Below, piece after piece: positions 4,575 through 7,180 of a stretch of 7,180 bases of DNA. Position 1 is the stretch's first letter. Every line of letters starts with the position of its first letter. Origin of the DNA: an uncultured Bacilli bacterium (lineage in GTDB: Bacteria; Bacillota_I; Bacilli_A; RF39; UBA660); contig CANQWJ010000061.1 of the NCBI GenBank assembly GCA_947627525.1, positions 1 to 7,180 on the forward strand, given 5' to 3'. The notes under the pieces were generated by a model, which had not been told where the DNA came from, searched no databases, and was given only the letters and a program-made list of their open reading frames with translations. Position numbers and translations under genes: made by a program.

Positions 4575-6866
4575 ATGGTAGAATATGATTTCGTGAAGGT
4601 TCCTATAGTTGATATAGTTAACCAAATAATTTTATATGCTGCTCAGCATCGTGCCAGTGATATTCACTTCGACCCGTTAGAAGATGCATTGATGATTAGG
4701 ATGAGATTTGATGGTGATCTACAAAACCATTCTCTCGTGCCTAAAGTTTATGAGCGAAATTTAATTACAAGAATTAAGCTAATTTCGGCAATGAATATTA
4801 CAGAGACACGTTTACCACAAGATGGTGCCATTAAAGGTCGTATTGGTGGTAGAGATTTGGATATGCGTGTATCTATCTTACCTACTAATGAAGGTGAAAA
4901 ATGTGTTATTCGTATTTTGGACTTCCAAAAAGGACTAGATGGACTTGAATCTTTAGGTTTTACTCCTAATAACTTTAAAAAAGTTAAAAAAATGCTTGGA
5001 GTTCCAAATGGTATTATCTTGGTTACTGGTGCTACTGGTTCTGGTAAATCAACTACTACCTACTCTATGCTTGAAGCTTTAAATAGAGAAGAAACTAACA
5101 TTATAACTGTCGAAGATCCGATCGAGATGAATATCGAAGGTATTAACCAAGTTCAAGTTAATTCGGACATTGGAATGACTTTCGCAGCTGCTTTAAGATC
5201 TATTCTTCGTCAAGACCCAAATATTATCCTTATTGGTGAGATGCGTGATGAAGAAACTGCCCAAATTGCCGTTCGTGCTTCTATTACTGGACACTTAGTT
5301 TTATCTACTATCCATACTAATAATGCCTTAGCTACTATTGAACGTTTAATCGATATGGGTGTTGAACGATACATGATTGCAACTTCTGTTACTGGTATTA
5401 TTTCACAACGTCTAGTAAGAAGCCTTTGTGAAAAATGTAAACGACTTCGTACTACTACCAAATATGAACGTTATATGTTCTTCCGTGTTTTAAGAAAAAA
5501 AGTTAAGCAAGTATATGAACCTGTTGGATGTGAACATTGTCACCGTGGTTATATTGGTCGTATGGCTCTACATGAAGTTCTATATATTTCTGAACATTTA
5601 CGTGATTTAATAGCTGATGAAAAAGTTGAAAAAGACGCTTTACGTGAAGAGGTTTATGGTACTGGAGAAACAACTACTCTTTTACAAGATGCACTTCAAA
5701 AAGTAATTTTAGGTTACACTACTTTCCAAGAAGTATATCGTGTTGTCGATATTGATGTTGATTTGGATAACGCTATTAAAGCCGATATGGGTATGGCTGC
5801 CAATGGTCTTACTGCTGAAGATGGTACAGAAATGGAAATTGATGGTCTTGTTTCTAGTGCTGATGATAACTTTAGTAGTTATGATGCAGTATTTGATGAT
5901 GAACTTGAAATTATTGATATTAATAAAGAAGACGAAAATGACTTACCTATTATTGATGCAACATTATTAGAAACTGAAGGAATGAATGCTGAATTCAACA
6001 AAGATCTTAGTCCTAGTGATTCTAACTTTATAAAATTCTTCTTAGAAGAATCAAAGAAGGTTAAGAAGGAAGATGCTATCAAAGAAAGACAAGAAAGATT
6101 AAGAAAGAAAGAAGAAGAGCGTCAAGAAAGATTGAGAAAACAAGAAGAAGAAAGGCAAGAAAAATTAAGAAAGCAAGAAGAAGAGAGACAAGAAAAATTA
6201 AGAAAACAACAAGAAGAGGAACAAAGAAAAATTCGTGATAAAAATCTTGAAGTCATTGATGCTTTTGATGAGCAAGATATATTTGATGAATTTAACATTG
6301 ATAGAATTGAACTAGAACCTGAAGAGGAAAATGAAGATCCAGTTATGATTAATGGTGTTATGGACATTGTTCATGGCAAGAAGAAAGATCTTCCAGAAAT
6401 TAATGAAAATGATCAATTAATAATAGAAGGAATAAATAATAATACCCTAGACAACGTCATTGCTGGTCCTGGTGAAATAACGAATGATATTAGAAATAAT
6501 ACTCTAGATTTAACTAATACAGAGTTCAATTATAAAGAAGTTCTAGACTTAATTGATGCTTATTCAAATAATGGACCAACTATTGAAGACGTAGTATTGG
6601 ATGAAGAAAAAATAGATGCTTACTCTAATGATGGTCCAACTATTGAAGATGTAGTATTAGATGAAGAAAAAATAGATGCTTATTCAAATAATGGACCAAC
6701 TATTGAAGATGTCGTTAAGAATGACACAGCAAAACGAACAAGAAAGAAATCTACTACATCCAAGAAAAAATCAACTACTAAAAAGAAATCTACAAAAGGA
6801 AAAGCGAAAGGAAAAACAACTAAAAAAGCAACTACTACTAAAAAGAAAAAAGAAGAAATGAAATAA
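4575..6866 (+). CDS. GspE/PilB-type pilus (secretion) ATPase with long repeat-rich C-terminal extension
   Basis: This 763-residue cytoplasmic motor would power assembly of the type IV filament formed by the adjacent prepilins. The N-terminal lobe holds RASDIHFDP (26-34) and LPQDG (80-84). The RecA-like core has Walker A GATGSGKST (152-160), the Asp box TVEDPIE (178-184), Walker B IILIGEMRD (217-225, Glu222), and the His box GHLVLSTIHTNNA (239-251). Four cysteines (285, 288, 319, 322) form the zinc site typical of assembly rather than retraction ATPases. The catalytic unit ends near residue 400, about ComGA size; the MshEN-type N-terminal domain of PilB/GspE is absent. Residues 402-763 are extra: an acidic linker, a charged helix with 11-residue periodicity (504-547), another acidic stretch, three 20-residue repeats (660-714), and a basic tail of only K/R/S/T/G/A at 719-759. 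I recognise no family for the extension. The start is ATG 4575 after AAGGGG. It is divergent from the pilin operon. Confidence 0.9.
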   Translation: MVEYDFVKVPIVDIVNQIILYAAQHRASDIHFDPLEDALMIRMRFDGDLQNHSLVPKVYERNLITRIKLISAMNITETRLPQDGAIKGRIGGRDLDMRVSILPTNEGEKCVIRILDFQKGLDGLESLGFTPNNFKKVKKMLGVPNGIILVTGATGSGKSTTTYSMLEALNREETNIITVEDPIEMNIEGINQVQVNSDIGMTFAAALRSILRQDPNIILIGEMRDEETAQIAVRASITGHLVLSTIHTNNALATIERLIDMGVERYMIATSVTGIISQRLVRSLCEKCKRLRTTTKYERYMFFRVLRKKVKQVYEPVGCEHCHRGYIGRMALHEVLYISEHLRDLIADEKVEKDALREEVYGTGETTTLLQDALQKVILGYTTFQEVYRVVDIDVDLDNAIKADMGMAANGLTAEDGTEMEIDGLVSSADDNFSSYDAVFDDELEIIDINKEDENDLPIIDATLLETEGMNAEFNKDLSPSDSNFIKFFLEESKKVKKEDAIKERQERLRKKEEERQERLRKQEEERQEKLRKQEEERQEKLRKQQEEEQRKIRDKNLEVIDAFDEQDIFDEFNIDRIELEPEEENEDPVMINGVMDIVHGKKKDLPEINENDQLIIEGINNNTLDNVIAGPGEITNDIRNNTLDLTNTEFNYKEVLDLIDAYSNNGPTIEDVVLDEEKIDAYSNDGPTIEDVVLDEEKIDAYSNNGPTIEDVVKNDTAKRTRKKSTTSKKKSTTKKKSTKGKAKGKTTKKATTTKKKKEEMK
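6084..6215 (+). repeat. Four 33-bp in-frame repeats encoding an 11-residue charged helix motif
   Basis: Four consecutive units (residues 504-514, 515-525, 526-536 and 537-547 of the ATPase) follow the pattern ERQE(R/K)LRK(K/Q)(E/Q)E. Each is 11 residues, 33 bases. The strand is almost purely purine. Alternating Glu and Arg/Lys at i/i+4 spacing predicts a rigid single alpha-helix or a hendecad coiled coil. Charged flanks run from about 491 to 556. Confidence 0.8.
6552..6716 (+). repeat. Tandem 60-bp coding repeats (2.75 copies) in the ATPase extension
   Basis: The unit IDAYSNNGPTIEDVVLDEEK occurs at residues 660-679 and 680-699 (one N-to-D change), then as 15 residues at 700-714. Unit boundaries at the DNA level are 6552-6611, 6612-6671 and 6672-6716. 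Copies 1 and 3 share 35 identical bases in a row, whereas copy 2 differs from copy 1 at seven positions, six of them silent. Confidence 0.88.
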
Positions 6867-6878
6867 TTTCTTCTTTTT
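6847..6878. terminator. Bidirectional terminator-like hairpin between convergent genes
   Basis: A 13-bp stem pairs 6847-6859 with 6866-6878 around the loop GAAATA. On each strand the 3' arm ends in a T-run, so it could stop both the ATPase and the thymidylate-kinase transcripts. It uses the last Lys/Glu codons and TAA of the ATPase gene and reaches into the kinase stop codon (6879-6877). Only two G-C pairs support the stem and the T-run is part of it, so strength is uncertain. Confidence 0.45.
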
Positions 6879-7180
6879 ACTTGTCCTTTAAGACAATATC
6901 GAGTATCTCTTGATTTATGGCATCAATTGTCTTAATCTCATTATCATTAACACACTCAATAAGATACCAATTGTACAATTCCGATAATTCGATATATGCT
7001 TTTTCAGCATTTTTCAAATATTCTGGACTATTCTCATGCTCATCCGCGATGCAGCGATTTTGTTTTAATTGATAAGTTTTTTCATATGGCATATGTAAAA
7101 GAATAGTAATATCCGGTTTGGGAAGACCAAGAAGCCAATACTCTAAACGATCAATCCATTGATACATGTTGATACGCTCA
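6877..7180 (-). CDS. tmk: Thymidylate (dTMP) kinase-like protein, C-terminal part
   Basis: The last 100 residues of a nucleotide kinase are visible; the frame is open to the right edge (ERIN precedes the first in-window ATG), so the start and P-loop lie outside. dTMP kinase phosphorylates dTMP to dTDP for DNA synthesis in the cytosol. The visible part has the expected order. INMYQWIDRLEYWLLGLPKPD corresponds to the family's helix and LEY..GLPKPD segment. A strand, ITILLHMP, follows, then QNRCIADEHE, which fits the LID with its D-x-H-E residues, and EYLKNAEKAYIELSELYNWYLIEC for the closing helix and strand. The LID is poor in arginine compared with enterobacterial enzymes. Another deoxynucleoside kinase of the same fold is possible. 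It converges on the pilus ATPase gene with a 10-base gap, and its relation to the pilus locus is probably only positional. Confidence 0.72.
   Translation of the reverse strand, partial: ERINMYQWIDRLEYWLLGLPKPDITILLHMPYEKTYQLKQNRCIADEHENSPEYLKNAEKAYIELSELYNWYLIECVNDNEIKTIDAINQEILDIVLKDK

Noticed and set aside
6122..6367. Minus-strand open frame with Ser/Cys/Leu-Phe repeats
   Set aside because: It is the reverse complement of the charged 33-bp repeats in the ATPase gene; its repeats are a by-product of that coding sequence.
6552..6716. CRISPR-like array
   Set aside because: The units are contiguous 60-bp in-frame coding repeats without spacers, so this is a protein repeat.
1..7180. Mycoplasma-type code with UGA as tryptophan
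   Set aside because: ylbJ ends in TGA exactly at a convergent gene junction, and the genes use TGG for tryptophan with no in-frame TGA needed.

Overview
This AT-rich window uses the standard genetic code: ylbJ ends in TGA and tryptophans are TGG. It has clear Shine-Dalgarno sites and tight gene packing. The YlbL/YlbJ pair and the Gram-positive-like pilus genes point to a Firmicutes/Bacilli-type host, perhaps a gut-associated lineage near the Erysipelotrichia or Mollicutes. That placement is inferred from gene content and composition only.

Layout, left to right. Positions 1-529 (minus) hold the first 176 residues of a calcium-type P-type ATPase. Positions 610-1635 (minus) encode a YlbL/SepM-like PDZ-Lon membrane protease that ends in an intrinsic terminator. 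Positions 1679-2641 (plus) encode a YlbJ-like membrane protein, transcribed away from ylbL. Positions 2634-4478 (minus) are a two-gene prepilin operon. The first gene is a small pilin-like protein. The second is a modular prepilin whose C-terminal half looks like a LamG/concanavalin-A-type jelly-roll domain. Positions 4575-6866 (plus) encode a GspE/PilB-type secretion/pilus ATPase with a long unusual C-terminal extension. Positions 6877-7180 (minus) are the C-terminal part of a thymidylate-kinase-like protein that runs off the right edge. No gene-free stretch exceeds 100 bases.

The centre of interest is the divergent pilus locus at 2634-6866. The two prepilins and the motor ATPase are read outward from one 96-bp intergenic region, whose perfect TATAAT box lies inside a 10-bp palindrome and could serve both directions. 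The prepilins share the G|F cleavage site and Glu at +5 of type IV filament subunits. The modular one could present a glycan-binding head on a pilus. The ATPase has every catalytic motif in its first 400 residues, lacks the usual N-terminal MshEN-type domain, and carries about 360 extra residues: an acidic linker, an 11-residue-periodic charged helix, three 20-residue repeats, and a Lys/Ser/Thr tail resembling histone H1-type tails. No platform protein (PilC/ComGB), prepilin peptidase or obvious major pilin is present here, so the machine must be completed elsewhere or be unusual.
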